A stretch of DNA of 64,000 nt, taken from Rhodobiaceae bacterium (lineage in GTDB: Bacteria; Pseudomonadota; Alphaproteobacteria; Rhizobiales; Tepidamorphaceae). Made by a program: the position numbers and the translations under genes. Shown in pieces: positions 1 through 7,737 of the stretch. The stretch is from positions 372,001-436,000 of the forward strand of contig JACKJR010000001.1 of the NCBI GenBank assembly GCA_020637855.1. The letters are read 5' to 3'. The first letter of the stretch is position 1; every line of letters starts with the position of its first letter. Under the pieces are notes generated by a model. The model was not told the DNA's origin. It was given only the letters and a program-made list of their open reading frames with translations, and searched no databases.

Positions 1-39
1 AACGGTGCCGGGCCGTCCATGTCAATGCCGGCAGGCGGT

Positions 40-2199
40 TTATTGGGTTGCCGGTTGGGGCGCGGTGTCGATTGCCGAAACCTGATCTGTACGGATGGTG
101 TTTCCGGTATTGAAGCGTGGTGCCGCCGTCAATGCCTCGGCAATGCCTTTCAGGACCTCGGCGGCTTCCTTCGTCAGAGTGGGGGCCCGCAGGCGCAGGC
201 CGTCTTTGCCATCATCGGCAGCAGCAACCGGCAGGTTGCTGCCCTGAGCATAGCCCGCACCGGGGATAGGCTTGATCGCGACGCCTTCATGGGCAGCCAG
301 CATCACCTGTTGCCATGTCATCGCCGGCAGTGAGCCGCCGGTGACGCGTCCTGTCGAGGTAAAGTCGTCATTGCCCATCCACACGGCAGCGGCGTAATTG
401 CCGGTGAAGCCGATGAACCATGCATCGCGGTAGGCCTGCGTCGTGCCGGTCTTGCCGCCTGCGAGAATGCCCGGCAGCTGTGCCCGGCGCGCCGTGCCGT
501 TGTTGACCACATTGACAAGCATCTGGTTCATCATCTCGGCCTTTTCGAGAGGAATGACCTGTTCGCGCTCGGGTTCATCGCGGTCGTGACTGTAGATGAG
601 ATCGCCACGAGAGTTGCGCATCTCGACAATCGCATAAGGCGGGGTTCGCTTGCCGCCATTGGCGGTGGTCAGGTACCCGGCAAGCTGATCGATCACCGTC
701 ACTTCCGATGGGCCGAGCGCCAGCGAACGCGACACCCGGATCGGAGTCTGAACGCCCATCGTCTTGGCCATCTCGGCGATATTGTCGCGGCCAAGCTGCT
801 GCGACAGACGCACGGGGATCGTGTTGACCGACCGGGTCAGCGCCGTGATGATCGGCATGCGGCCGCGATAGCCGCCGGAATAATTGTGCGGACACCAGTT
901 GCCGATACATATCGGCGCATCGGAGACGATAGAGTTCGGCTTGTAACCGTTCATCAGCGCCGTCATGTAGACGTAGAGTTTGAACGAGGAGCCTGGCTGG
1001 CGAAGCGCCCGGCTTGCCCGGTTGAACTGGCTGCGGCCGTAATCGCGTCCACCGACGACGGCATGCACCGCGCCGTTGATGTCGGCCAGCGCCATGGCCG
1101 CCTGCTTGACATGCCGCGCCTTGCTGTATTGGCGCAAGGTGCCCTCGACCGCGGAATCGGCGGCCTTCTGTAGGTCGGCATCGAATGCGGTCTTCACCGT
1201 CAGCACGAAGTCATGTCCGCCTTCGGCAAGCCTCTGCACTTCGTCATAGGCCCAGTCGAGATAGTAGTCCGGTGCCTTCTTCGTACTGCGATCGACGGCT
1301 TCGGCTGGTCTGCGCCGGGCGATCAGCACCTGGCCTTCGGTCATGAAGCCGGCCTGCACGAGGTTGGTCAGAACCTCGTTGGCGCGCGCGCGCGCAGCCG
1401 GTAGGTCGATATGCGGCGCATAGCGCGCCGGCGCCTTGAAAAGACCTGCGAGCATGGCCGCTTCGGAAAGGTTGATGTCGCGTACAGACTTGTTGAAATA
1501 GAACTGAGCGGCCGCCTCGACCCCGAATGCGCCGCCGCCGAGATAGGCGCGATCGAGATAAAGCTTGAGGATTTCCGCCTTGGTCAGGTTGGCTTCCAGC
1601 CAGAAGGACAGGAAGGCTTCCTTGATCTTGCGTTCAAGCGTCCGCTCGTTGCTGAGGAAGACGTTCTTGGCGAGCTGCTGCGTCAGCGTCGAGCCGCCTT
1701 CCACCACGCCGCCAGCGCGCATGTTGGAAATAATCGCGCGGAACGTGCCGAGAAAATCCACGCCGAAATGCGTGTAAAACCGCCGGTCTTCGGTCGCCAT
1801 GACCGCCTTGACCAGATGGTCGGGGATGTCGGACAGCGGCACGCCGTCATCATGGCGGATGCCGCGCCGGCCGATTTCGTTGCCATAGCGGTCGAGGAAG
1901 GTGACCGAGAACTGCTGGTAATCGCGCCATTCCTTCGTGGTGGCGCGGAAGGCGGGAATGGCGAAGGCGAGCAAAACGATAACGCCGGCAACGCCCAGCG
2001 TCGCGCCATCGCCCATCAGTTCAACGATGACACGCTTGAAGCCACGGTAGTTGAACCGTTCGAGCTTTGCGGAATAACCTGTGTAATGTCGGCGCAAGCC
2101 TTCGAACAGGCGGTAGACCGCACTGTTGACGAAAGCGTCGATCTCGATCAGACGCAGTCCGAATTTCCCGCGCCGGGATGGTTCGAAGGGATCGCGCAC
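40..2199 (-). CDS. Bifunctional penicillin-binding protein, PBP1A/1C type
   Basis: A 719-residue class A penicillin-binding protein that polymerises and cross-links peptidoglycan at the outer face of the inner membrane. A cytoplasmic basic N-terminus is followed by a membrane segment at about residues 68-88. The glycosyltransferase 51 domain shows EDRRFYTHFGVD (catalytic Glu137) and GGSTLTQQLAKN near 168-179. The transpeptidase domain shows all three motifs: SSFK (Ser404, Lys407), SVN (457-459) and KTGT (from Lys583). The start is a GTG, with a purine-rich stretch upstream and an 18-bp tandem repeat in the leader. It is divergent from the ycgN-like gene. The low-complexity C-terminus after about residue 640 is not needed for catalysis. 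Class A family assignment is firm; which paralogue (mrcA, pbpC or a rhizobial-specific form) is not resolved. Confidence 0.9.
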   Translation of the reverse strand: MRDPFEPSRRGKFGLRLIEIDAFVNSAVYRLFEGLRRHYTGYSAKLERFNYRGFKRVIVELMGDGATLGVAGVIVLLAFAIPAFRATTKEWRDYQQFSVTFLDRYGNEIGRRGIRHDDGVPLSDIPDHLVKAVMATEDRRFYTHFGVDFLGTFRAIISNMRAGGVVEGGSTLTQQLAKNVFLSNERTLERKIKEAFLSFWLEANLTKAEILKLYLDRAYLGGGAFGVEAAAQFYFNKSVRDINLSEAAMLAGLFKAPARYAPHIDLPAARARANEVLTNLVQAGFMTEGQVLIARRRPAEAVDRSTKKAPDYYLDWAYDEVQRLAEGGHDFVLTVKTAFDADLQKAADSAVEGTLRQYSKARHVKQAAMALADINGAVHAVVGGRDYGRSQFNRASRALRQPGSSFKLYVYMTALMNGYKPNSIVSDAPICIGNWCPHNYSGGYRGRMPIITALTRSVNTIPVRLSQQLGRDNIAEMAKTMGVQTPIRVSRSLALGPSEVTVIDQLAGYLTTANGGKRTPPYAIVEMRNSRGDLIYSHDRDEPEREQVIPLEKAEMMNQMLVNVVNNGTARRAQLPGILAGGKTGTTQAYRDAWFIGFTGNYAAAVWMGNDDFTSTGRVTGGSLPAMTWQQVMLAAHEGVAIKPIPGAGYAQGSNLPVAAADDGKDGLRLRAPTLTKEAAEVLKGIAEALTAAPRFNTGNTIRTDQVSAIDTAPQPATQ

Positions 2200-2212
2200 G
2201 TGTCCGTTCTAT

Positions 2213-2266
2213 CCTGTTGTTCAGGCCGCACCTGCTGTTCAGGTCACACCTGTTGTTCAGGCTCTT
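2213..2266. repeat. Three tandem 18-bp units between divergent genes
   Basis: Three adjoining 18-base units (2213-2230, 2231-2248, 2249-2266) share the core TGTTCAGG with a preceding CCTG(T/C); the third unit drifts at its end. They lie just upstream of the GTG start of the penicillin-binding protein and before the YcgN-like gene, so they could be a regulator binding array or replication slippage. Seen directly; function unknown. Confidence 0.7.
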
Positions 2267-2324
2267 CAGGTCGCCGCCGGATTGCCCCGGCGTCAGTTCT
2301 TCGCGAACCAGCGTTATCTTCCCA

Positions 2325-2879
2325 ATGACCCGCGATTGCAAGCCATCGAAATCACGGCCGGTTAATGCCGCCGATCATGCCGCAAAAACAGGCGGAAACA
2401 CGGCGGAAGCGTCAGTTGGTTCGTCTGTTGATGTCGGGACGCCTTTCTGGCGCGTCAAGACGCTTGAGCAAATGAACCTGGAAGAGTGGGAATCGCTATG
2501 CGACGGCTGCGGATTATGCTGCCTCGTCAAGCTGGAGGACGAGGATACCGGCCAGATCTACACCACCGATGTCGCCTGTTCGCTGATGGACGGCGATACC
2601 TGCCGCTGCAAGGACTATGACCACCGCTTCGAACGCGTCTCCGACTGTCTGAAGATCGACTTGGTTGCGGTGGCAAACCTGCAATGGCTGCCCGCCACCT
2701 GCGCCTACCGCCTTATCGCCGAGGGCAAGGACCTCTACTGGTGGCATCACCTGGTTTCCGGCAGCCCCGAAACCGTCCACCAGGCCGGCATCTCGATCCG
2801 CCATCGCACCATCAGCGAGGATGACATCGACGAGGAGGACCTGCCGGACCGGATTACGCAGTGGGGCGGGGAGGGGTAG
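2325..2879 (+). CDS. YcgN/UPF0260-family cysteine cluster protein
   Basis: The conserved core begins at TPFWRVKTLEQM and carries LCDGCGLCCLVKLED, then further Cys (VACSLMDGDTCRCKDY, SDCLK, TCAYRL) in the spacing of the CxxCxxCC zinc/iron-binding family that includes E. coli YcgN. WLPATCAYRLIAEGKDL is the second signature. Biochemical role is not established for the family. The open frame extends upstream to 2178, but that part is repetitive and arginine-rich and overlaps the 18-bp repeats. I therefore use the ATG at 2325, giving 184 residues including a non-conserved head of about 40. It is divergent from the penicillin-binding protein gene. Confidence 0.8.
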   Translation: MTRDCKPSKSRPVNAADHAAKTGGNTAEASVGSSVDVGTPFWRVKTLEQMNLEEWESLCDGCGLCCLVKLEDEDTGQIYTTDVACSLMDGDTCRCKDYDHRFERVSDCLKIDLVAVANLQWLPATCAYRLIAEGKDLYWWHHLVSGSPETVHQAGISIRHRTISEDDIDEEDLPDRITQWGGEG

Positions 2880-2934
2880 AACCTCATGGATCATCATGCT
2901 CAGTGGTGTTCCACCCGACCAGCTCGTTTCCACT

Positions 2935-2992
2935 GGCGTATGGACCCCGGATCACGCGCTGTGACGACGTCACCGCGCTGTCCGGGGTGACG
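2935..2992 (+). repeat. Left arm of a long imperfect inverted repeat
   Basis: Reading GGCGTATGGACCCCGGATC onward and ending CCGCGCTGTCCGGGGTGACG, this 58-base arm is matched on the opposite strand by 3356-3414. The centre of each arm differs (GTGACGACGT here, a TTAGGCAC-type centre there). Each arm is itself internally palindromic (CCCCGG...CCGGGG). Confidence 0.8.
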
Positions 2993-3074
2993 TTTTAGTG
3001 TGTTGCGGCGTCTGTACGCCTGATGCGGCGGAAGGCCGGGTACGTAGTTTGCACCGCTGACGACACCCACTCCG

Positions 3075-3104
3075 TCATGCCCGGGCTTGACCCGGGCATC
3101 CAGG
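3075..3104. repeat. Short intergenic palindrome (TCATGCCCGGGC type)
   Basis: A near-perfect palindrome: TGCCCGGGCT then TGACCCGGGCA, preceded by GTCA and followed by TCCAGG. It is the same family as 3130-3160 and 6265-6291. Such elements are common between converging genes in alphaproteobacteria. Confidence 0.75.
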
Positions 3105-3129
3105 GGCGGCAGGCGATACCGAAAAGACT

Positions 3130-3160
3130 GGATTGCCGGGTCAAGCCCGGCAATGACGAT
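3130..3160. repeat. Short intergenic palindrome, inverted relative to 3075-3104
   Basis: GGATTGCCGGGTCAAGCCCG continues CAATGACGAT. The palindromic GCCGGG...CCCGGC core and flanking ATGACG match the neighbouring copy read on the other strand. Confidence 0.75.
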
Positions 3161-3190
3161 AATGGAAAGCACGTCTTGCTATTCTCAAAC

Positions 3191-3232
3191 CTCATCCTGA
3201 GGTGCGAGGGCTGCAAGCCGAGCCTCGAGGGA
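3191..3232. repeat. REP-like element, CTCATCCTGAGG type
   Basis: Begins CTCATCCTGAGGTGCGAGG and ends CCTCGAGGGA. It is a diverged copy of the family seen at 4401-4440, 4481-4531 and 6190-6235, where CCTGAGGA and TCGAAGG ends flank a short hairpin. Confidence 0.7.
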
Positions 3233-3270
3233 CGGAGTTGGAGAACCAGAGAGGCATAGTTCTACGCTCT

Positions 3271-3298
3271 GGATTCCTGCATTCGCCGGAATGACGAG
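3271..3298. repeat. Short palindrome, GGATTCC...GGAATGACG type
   Basis: GGATTCCTGCATTCGCCGGA followed by ATGACGAG. Related copies occur at 57624-57652 and 57748-57776, where the palindrome is more complete. Confidence 0.65.
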
Positions 3299-3355
3299 GT
3301 GAGTGTTGAAGCGATGCAGACGGCCTAGACCGACTCAATATCACCACCCACGGAT

Positions 3356-3414
3356 CGTCACCCCGGACAGCGCGGTGCCTTAGGCACAAGCGCGTGATCC
3401 GGGGTCCATACGCC
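3356..3414 (-). repeat. Right arm of the long imperfect inverted repeat
   Basis: The reverse complement of this segment matches 2935-2992 over both ends; only the middle differs. About 360 bases holding other palindromes lie between the arms. The pair could be two insertions of one mobile REP-like unit in opposite orientation, or the ends of a single composite. Confidence 0.8.
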
Positions 3415-3422
3415 GCTAGCGC

Positions 3423-4184
3423 CTAACCTGCAGCCTTCCTGATCCCATCCAGCAGGTTGCGCATTTCGGTGACTTCCTCGTCCGACAATTCGCCATCGGC
3501 GATGATCAGGTGAGACATCGCCCTGGTCAGCCGCTCGACTTGCCTGCGGTTGCCGGCGATTTGCTCAACATCGCGGCGCAGTTGCGCCTCGGTCGGGCGC
3601 AGGGCGTTGAGCCAGTTGACGATGTGATTGAGGGAATAGTCGGGGATCGGCGGATCCTGCCGCGCGCTCTCGCCGATATAGGTAAGGATCACGTCGCGCT
3701 CGGAGGGCGAGAACTCGCCATCGGCATTGGCGCAATGAACCAGTATGCGGACCGCAGGCTTGGTGCGCACGATGAGGTCCGCCGTTGGCGATGCGCTGGC
3801 GTCTTCACTGATGCCGAGTGCCTTGAAGAACATCGCCGGGTCCTTGCTGGTTTCCCCGGTCCGGTAGTCGGTGATCGCTGTGATGCCGCTGACCGGGAAG
3901 GCCAGCACCGCGTCGCGCAGATGGCAATGGGCGACGATCAGCATGCCGTCGGGCGACTCGATTGCGCGATGACATTCGATGGTGCGGCGGCTTTCGTTAC
4001 CCTGGGCATCGCGATAGGAGATGCCGAGCGTCATGCCGGCAACCGGATCGGCATCATCTTCGCCGTCAAGGATGCCATCCGCCTCGGTGATCGCGTCGCC
4101 TTCATCACCTTCCTGAGCGAAGCCGGGGGGAATGCGGTATTCCATGATCGGCCACACGTCGATCAGGTTTTTAAGCTCGTCCAT
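3423..4184 (-). CDS. WYL-like plus TerB-like domain protein
   Basis: 253 residues. The first half has a WYL-type pattern (LGISYRDAQGN, RRTIECHRAIE, LIVAHCHLRDA, then ITDYRTGE near its end). The second half, from about residue 150, resembles a TerB-type helical domain (VRILVHCANADGEFSPSERD, then a second ADGELSDEEV acidic motif), possibly binding divalent metal. The ATG at 4184 is chosen because GCGGAGGGCC lies 9-14 bases upstream; an ATG at 4217 lacks a comparable site. WYL domains often sense ligands or nucleic acid, but there is no DNA-binding helix-turn-helix here. It is transcribed away from the neighbouring GTA-like cluster and I see no direct evidence linking the two. Confidence 0.65.
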   Translation of the reverse strand: MDELKNLIDVWPIMEYRIPPGFAQEGDEGDAITEADGILDGEDDADPVAGMTLGISYRDAQGNESRRTIECHRAIESPDGMLIVAHCHLRDAVLAFPVSGITAITDYRTGETSKDPAMFFKALGISEDASASPTADLIVRTKPAVRILVHCANADGEFSPSERDVILTYIGESARQDPPIPDYSLNHIVNWLNALRPTEAQLRRDVEQIAGNRRQVERLTRAMSHLIIADGELSDEEVTEMRNLLDGIRKAAG

Positions 4185-4400
4185 GTACCGGCCCTCCGCA
4201 GCTTTGTCTCGAACCATAGCCGCGAAGTTGCGTGGGCAGGAAAAAATAATGCATCCAGATATTAGGAAAATATTCCTTGACAGCGCGACGCTGGTCGGGT
4301 AGGGTTTCGGCATGCTCACAAATTGCGCCTTGCGGCGGGTCTGGCGCGGAACGGTTCGTATCAAAGGATCGGTTCCACGCGGCGCTCTTCTGCGCCTTAC

Positions 4401-4440
4401 CCTGAGGAGGCTGCATATGCGGCCGTCTCGAAGGGCGAGG
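4401..4440. repeat. REP-like element, CCTGAGGAGG...TCTCGAAGGG type
   Basis: CCTGAGGAGGCTGCATATGC continues to a matching GCGGC, then TCTCGAAGGGCGAGG. The inner GC(C)GCATATGCGGC is a hairpin. Same family as 6190-6235. Confidence 0.75.
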
Positions 4441-4480
4441 TGCAGCCTTGTCGCGTCTATCTCCGGATTTTCCTAACCAC

Positions 4481-4531
4481 GTCCTTCGAGACGCAAGTCC
4501 TTGCGGCCCTGCTCCTCAGGATGAGGTCAGG
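4481..4531. repeat. REP-like element, inverted copy
   Basis: Starts GTCCTTCGAGACGCAAG and ends CTCCTCAGGATGAGGTCAGG, the reverse-complement orientation of the 4401-4440 family. It ends about 15 bases before the first GTA-like gene, so it lies in its leader. Confidence 0.75.
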
Positions 4532-4546
4532 AGGTTAGGTGCATCC

Positions 4547-4927
4547 ATGACAACCGAAGACTTGAACGACGCTGGTGCTCCCGCTGATGCGGAGGACAGC
4601 CTCGCTGCGCTGTGGCGCGCGCTTAAAACGCAGGCCTCCCGCTTCGAACGCCGCATGGCAGCCGATGGCAAGAACGACGACGGCGAGACTGTCCCAGACG
4701 CAGCCACTGCAGAGAAGGATGCGAGAACCTTGAGTGTCCTCGTGCGTGCTTACGAATCCTTGAGCGATCTCTCCGGGCAGGGTGGCACCCACAACGACAC
4801 GGAGGCCGATGGCAGCGGACCTGATATCGAAGCGCTTCGCCGCGAACTTGCTGAGCGACTTGGCCGTCTATGCGAAGACGGGAGAGATTGGCCCGACGCT
4901 GGCGCTGCTGACGACGGGCCATCTTGA
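4547..4927 (+). CDS. GTA gp1-like protein, probable small terminase
   Basis: A 126-residue acidic, mostly helical protein that opens the GTA-like cluster and overlaps the large terminase gene by 119 bases. Position and size match RcGTA g1, the packaging-initiation partner of the large terminase. No sequence motif is diagnostic: there are acidic stretches (DAEDSLAALW, ATAEKDARTLSVLV) and a C-terminal helix EALRRELAERLGRL. I take ATG 4547, with an AGGAGG about 13 bases upstream; the longer frame from 4448 is translated repeat. Assignment rests mainly on context. Confidence 0.6.
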   Translation: MTTEDLNDAGAPADAEDSLAALWRALKTQASRFERRMAADGKNDDGETVPDAATAEKDARTLSVLVRAYESLSDLSGQGGTHNDTEADGSGPDIEALRRELAERLGRLCEDGRDWPDAGAADDGPS

Positions 4928-6164
4928 AGACATTTTGCGCGACTGGGCGTTCTGGGGCCGATGCGAACAAAGGCCCCCGCCTGGCACATGGACAAGCTGG
5001 CTGATCCTCGGCGGGCGCGGCGCAGGCAAGACGAGGAGCGGGGCAGAATTCGTCCGCGCCATGGCGCTGGGCCATCAGCCTTATTCACCTGTGCCCGTCA
5101 GTCCGATCGCGCTGGTCGGGGAAACCTATGACGAGGCCCGCGCCATCATGGTCGAGGGCGCCTCCGGCGTGCTCGGCGTGCACACATCGGCCGAGCGGCC
5201 TGACTGGAAGCCGGCGCGCCGCATGCTGGAATGGGCCAACGGCGCGCGAGCTTATCTGCATTCTGCCGAGAGCCACGAGGCCCTGCGCGGACCGGAATTT
5301 GCCGCCGCCTGGCTCGACGAGGTCGCCAAGTGGCGCGCTGGAGAAGCAGCCTTCGACCAACTGCAGTTCGGCCTGCGGGCGGGCAAGCGCCCGCGCCAGG
5401 TGATCACCACGACGCCGCGTCCGGTGCCGCTGATCCGCGCATTGTTGGCACGCGAGGGCAAAGGCGTCGTTGTCACGCGCATGGCGACGCGGGCGAACGA
5501 AGACAACCTCGCGCCGGGTTTCCTAAGCGATGTTGTCGGCAAATATGCCGGTACGCGGCTGGGCCGTCAGGAACTCGACGGCGAGATGATCGACGACCGG
5601 CCCGATACGCTGTTTCTGCGTGGCGTTATTGACGCAAGCCGGGTACCCGGACCGCCGGACGATTTGCGCCGCATCGTCGTCGCGGTCGATCCGCCGGCGT
5701 CGTCGTCAGCGGGTGCCGACGCCTGCGGCATCATAGCTGCCGGCGCCGATGCTCATGGCAACGCCTACGTGCTGGAGGACGCCACCGCGCAGGGTTTGAG
5801 CCCCGCTGCGTGGGCGCGCCGCGCCATCGGTCTCTACAGACGCCGGCAGGCCGACCGCATCGTCGCCGAGGTCAACCAGGGCGGCGAGATGGTCGAGGCC
5901 GTGTTGCGCCAGGTCGACCCGGACGTGCCGGTGCGCCGCGTGCGTGCAACGCGCGGCAAATGGCTGCGGGCAGAACCTGTCGCGGCCCTCTACGAACAGG
6001 GCCGCGTGCGCCACGCCGGCACTTTCGCCGAACTGGAAGACGAGATGGCCGACTTCGGTCCCGATGGCCTCTCGGATGGCCGCAGCCCCGACCGGCTCGA
6101 CGCGCTGGTCTGGGCCATTACCGCGTTGATCGGCCCCGCTGACCCGAAGATCAGGCGGGTGTGA
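4809..6164 (+). CDS. Terminase large subunit (GTA gp2-like)
   Basis: A 451-residue packaging motor that drives DNA into the procapsid and cuts it. The ATPase shows Walker A GGRGAGKT at about 68-75 and a Walker B ending AAWLDE (Asp170, Glu171). The nuclease half shows VVAVDPPASS (Asp293), AEVNQGGEMVEAVL and the final acidic LDALVWAI. Start: ATG 4809 with GGAGG very close upstream; a GTG at 4782 is possible. Headful-type terminases of this family package with little sequence specificity, which is what a gene transfer agent requires. The next gene, the portal, is separated by 192 bases holding repeat elements, unlike the tight spacing elsewhere in the cluster. Confidence 0.93.
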   Translation: MAADLISKRFAANLLSDLAVYAKTGEIGPTLALLTTGHLEDILRDWAFWGRCEQRPPPGTWTSWLILGGRGAGKTRSGAEFVRAMALGHQPYSPVPVSPIALVGETYDEARAIMVEGASGVLGVHTSAERPDWKPARRMLEWANGARAYLHSAESHEALRGPEFAAAWLDEVAKWRAGEAAFDQLQFGLRAGKRPRQVITTTPRPVPLIRALLAREGKGVVVTRMATRANEDNLAPGFLSDVVGKYAGTRLGRQELDGEMIDDRPDTLFLRGVIDASRVPGPPDDLRRIVVAVDPPASSSAGADACGIIAAGADAHGNAYVLEDATAQGLSPAAWARRAIGLYRRRQADRIVAEVNQGGEMVEAVLRQVDPDVPVRRVRATRGKWLRAEPVAALYEQGRVRHAGTFAELEDEMADFGPDGLSDGRSPDRLDALVWAITALIGPADPKIRRV

Positions 6165-6189
6165 TCAGAGAGTGCCGACAAACTCCATT

Positions 6190-6235
6190 CTCATCCTGAG
6201 GAGGTCGCGAATGCGACCGTCTCGAAGGGCGAGGA
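6190..6235. repeat. REP-like element between terminase and portal genes
   Basis: CTCATCCTGAGGAGGTCGCG, then AATGCGACCGTCTCGAAGGG and CGAGGA. The hairpin core GGTCGC-GAAT-GCGACC is perfect. It is the same family as 3191, 4401 and 4481. Confidence 0.8.
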
Positions 6236-6264
6236 TGGAGGAACTGCACAAATCGCCAAACACA

Positions 6265-6291
6265 CTCGTCATGCCCGGCAATGACGATGAG
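6265..6291. repeat. Short palindrome, CTCGTCATGCCCGGCAATGACG type
   Basis: CTCGTCATGCC-CGGCAATGACGATGAG folds as a hairpin with ends CTCGTCAT/ATGACGATGAG. It is related to 3075-3104 and 3130-3160 but lacks the central CCCGGG...CCCGGG duplication. Confidence 0.7.
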
Positions 6292-6356
6292 TATGTAGCG
6301 CTAGATGGCGCCCCCTGCGGCTCTACTGGAAAATTGCAATAAGGAAGTATTCCCGC

Positions 6357-7535
6357 ATGACAGGACTTCTTGAACGCCTCGCGCGGCTGGCCGCGCCGGG
6401 GAGGGCGGGGCTTGCCTCTCCCCCCGACGCCAAGGCGAGCCGCACCGCCGCGCTGTTCGCCTTCCACGGTCCCGGCGAGCCGGTCTGGACCGCGCGCGAT
6501 TTTCGTTCCCTTTCCCATGAAGGTTACGAGAAGAACCCTGTCGTGCACCGCTGCGTACGGCTGGTGGCGGAAGCCGTCTCCTCCGTGCCCTGGCTTGTGT
6601 TCGAAGGCGATGCGGAACTTGCCGAGCACCCGCTGCTGAAGCTTCTGGCCCGGCCCAATGCCGGTATGGACGGCCAGCGCTTCATCGAAGCCGTGACCGG
6701 CTACATGCTGGTTGCCGGCAACGCTTATGTCGAGGCGGTGACGCTGAACGACGAGTTGCGCGAACTGCATGTGTTGCGGCCCGACCGGATGAAGGTCGTC
6801 ACCGGCGGAGACGGCTGGCCGTCGGCTTATGAATATACCGTCGGCGCGCAGTCGGTTCGCTTCGATCAGGACGTGTCACCTGCGCCGATCCTGCATCTTT
6901 CCACGTTCCACCCGACTGACGATCACTACGGCATGAGCCCGCTGGAGGCAGCGCGCGCCGCGCTCGACATCCACAACCGGGCGAGTGCCTGGACCATGGC
7001 GCTGCTGGAGAATGCCGCGCGGCCCTCCGGCGCGCTGGTCTACACCGCGGAAAGCGGTCTCTCCCGCGAGCAATACGAGCGGCTGAAGAGCGAACTGGAA
7101 ACCAGCTTTCAGGGCGCCGCCAATGCCGGCCGCCCGCTGCTGCTGGAAGGCGGGCTCGACTGGCGCGCCATGGCGATGACGCCGAAGGACATGGATTTCG
7201 CCGAGGCGCGCAATGCGGCCGCCCGCGACATCGCGCTTTGCTTCGGTGTGCCGCCGATGCTGCTCGGCATTCCCGGCGATAACACCTACGCCAACTATGC
7301 CGAGGCCAACCGCGCCTTCTGGCGCCACACCGTGCTGCCGATGCTGACCCGCCTGTCGGGTGCCTTCTCCGGCTGGCTTGGTCCGGCATTCGGCGACGTG
7401 CGGCTTGCCCATGACCTCGACGCCATCCACGCGCTATCGGCTGATCGCGATGCGCTGTGGAAGCGGGTGTCGGACGCCGCCTTCCTCACCGACGACGAGA
7501 AACGCATCGCCGTCGGTTACGGAACGCGGGAGTAA
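6357..7535 (+). CDS. Phage/GTA portal protein, HK97 family (gp3-like)
   Basis: 392 residues, the usual length for the family. The portal ring is the vertex through which DNA enters and leaves the head. Recognisable features: an N-terminal SHEGYEKNPVVHRCVRLVAE, HPLLKLLARPNAGMDG, the FHPTDDHYGMSPLEAAR stretch, and DMDFAEARNAAARDIALCFG followed by VPPMLLGIPGDNTYANYAEA near 295-325, which is characteristic of HK97-type portals. ATG 6357 has AAGGAAG upstream. It is followed after four bases by the small gp3.5-like gene. Confidence 0.93.
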   Translation: MTGLLERLARLAAPGRAGLASPPDAKASRTAALFAFHGPGEPVWTARDFRSLSHEGYEKNPVVHRCVRLVAEAVSSVPWLVFEGDAELAEHPLLKLLARPNAGMDGQRFIEAVTGYMLVAGNAYVEAVTLNDELRELHVLRPDRMKVVTGGDGWPSAYEYTVGAQSVRFDQDVSPAPILHLSTFHPTDDHYGMSPLEAARAALDIHNRASAWTMALLENAARPSGALVYTAESGLSREQYERLKSELETSFQGAANAGRPLLLEGGLDWRAMAMTPKDMDFAEARNAAARDIALCFGVPPMLLGIPGDNTYANYAEANRAFWRHTVLPMLTRLSGAFSGWLGPAFGDVRLAHDLDAIHALSADRDALWKRVSDAAFLTDDEKRIAVGYGTRE

Positions 7536-7539
7536 CCGC

Positions 7540-7737
7540 ATGGACCGTCTGATCGAAATCTTCGGCATGCGCGGCGACCTCGCGCATCTGGCGCTGTTCC
7601 TGTGGGCGTCTGGTGCATCCGGCCTGCTCGCCTGGTCGCTGAAGCAGCTCGTTGCCGCCAACCGCCGCTTCGACGCCTTCGTCAATGAAATCGCCCGCAT
7701 CAATTCCCTGTTCCATGAAAGGAAGAGCGATGACTGA
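7540..7737 (+). CDS. Small GTA head-region protein (gp3.5-like)
   Basis: 65 residues. One hydrophobic helix (HLALFLWASGASGLLAWSLK, about 13-32) followed by a charged amphipathic helix to the C-terminus. The position between portal and prohead protease is that of the short RcGTA gene called 3.5, required for normal particles. It overlaps the next tiny gene by eight bases, as expected for translational coupling. Function here is inferred from position only. Confidence 0.65.
   Translation: MDRLIEIFGMRGDLAHLALFLWASGASGLLAWSLKQLVAANRRFDAFVNEIARINSLFHERKSDD

Larger units (their letters stand above)
2880..3422. other. 543-bp intergenic mosaic of palindromic repeats, no gene seen
   Basis: Short open frames here are built from the repeat sequences themselves and show no family signature. 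The stretch contains at least six repeat modules (listed separately), including two long arms in opposite orientation near its ends. The YcgN-like gene and the WYL/TerB-like gene both point into it, so it is a converging 3' region where extragenic palindromes usually accumulate. No clear promoter or RNA gene was seen. Confidence 0.7.
4185..4546. other. 362-bp divergent intergenic region upstream of the GTA cluster
   Basis: Holds two REP-like palindromes (4401-4440, 4481-4531) in opposite orientation and the presumed promoter region for the GTA-like operon. No convincing small gene was seen; the upstream extension of the first GTA frame runs through the repeat and is rejected. AT-rich bases at about 4240-4280 could hold promoter elements for one of the flanking genes, but I cannot define boxes confidently. 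Confidence 0.6.

Noticed and set aside
2213..2266. CRISPR-like repeat
   Set aside because: Three direct 18-bp units with no spacers and no cas genes.
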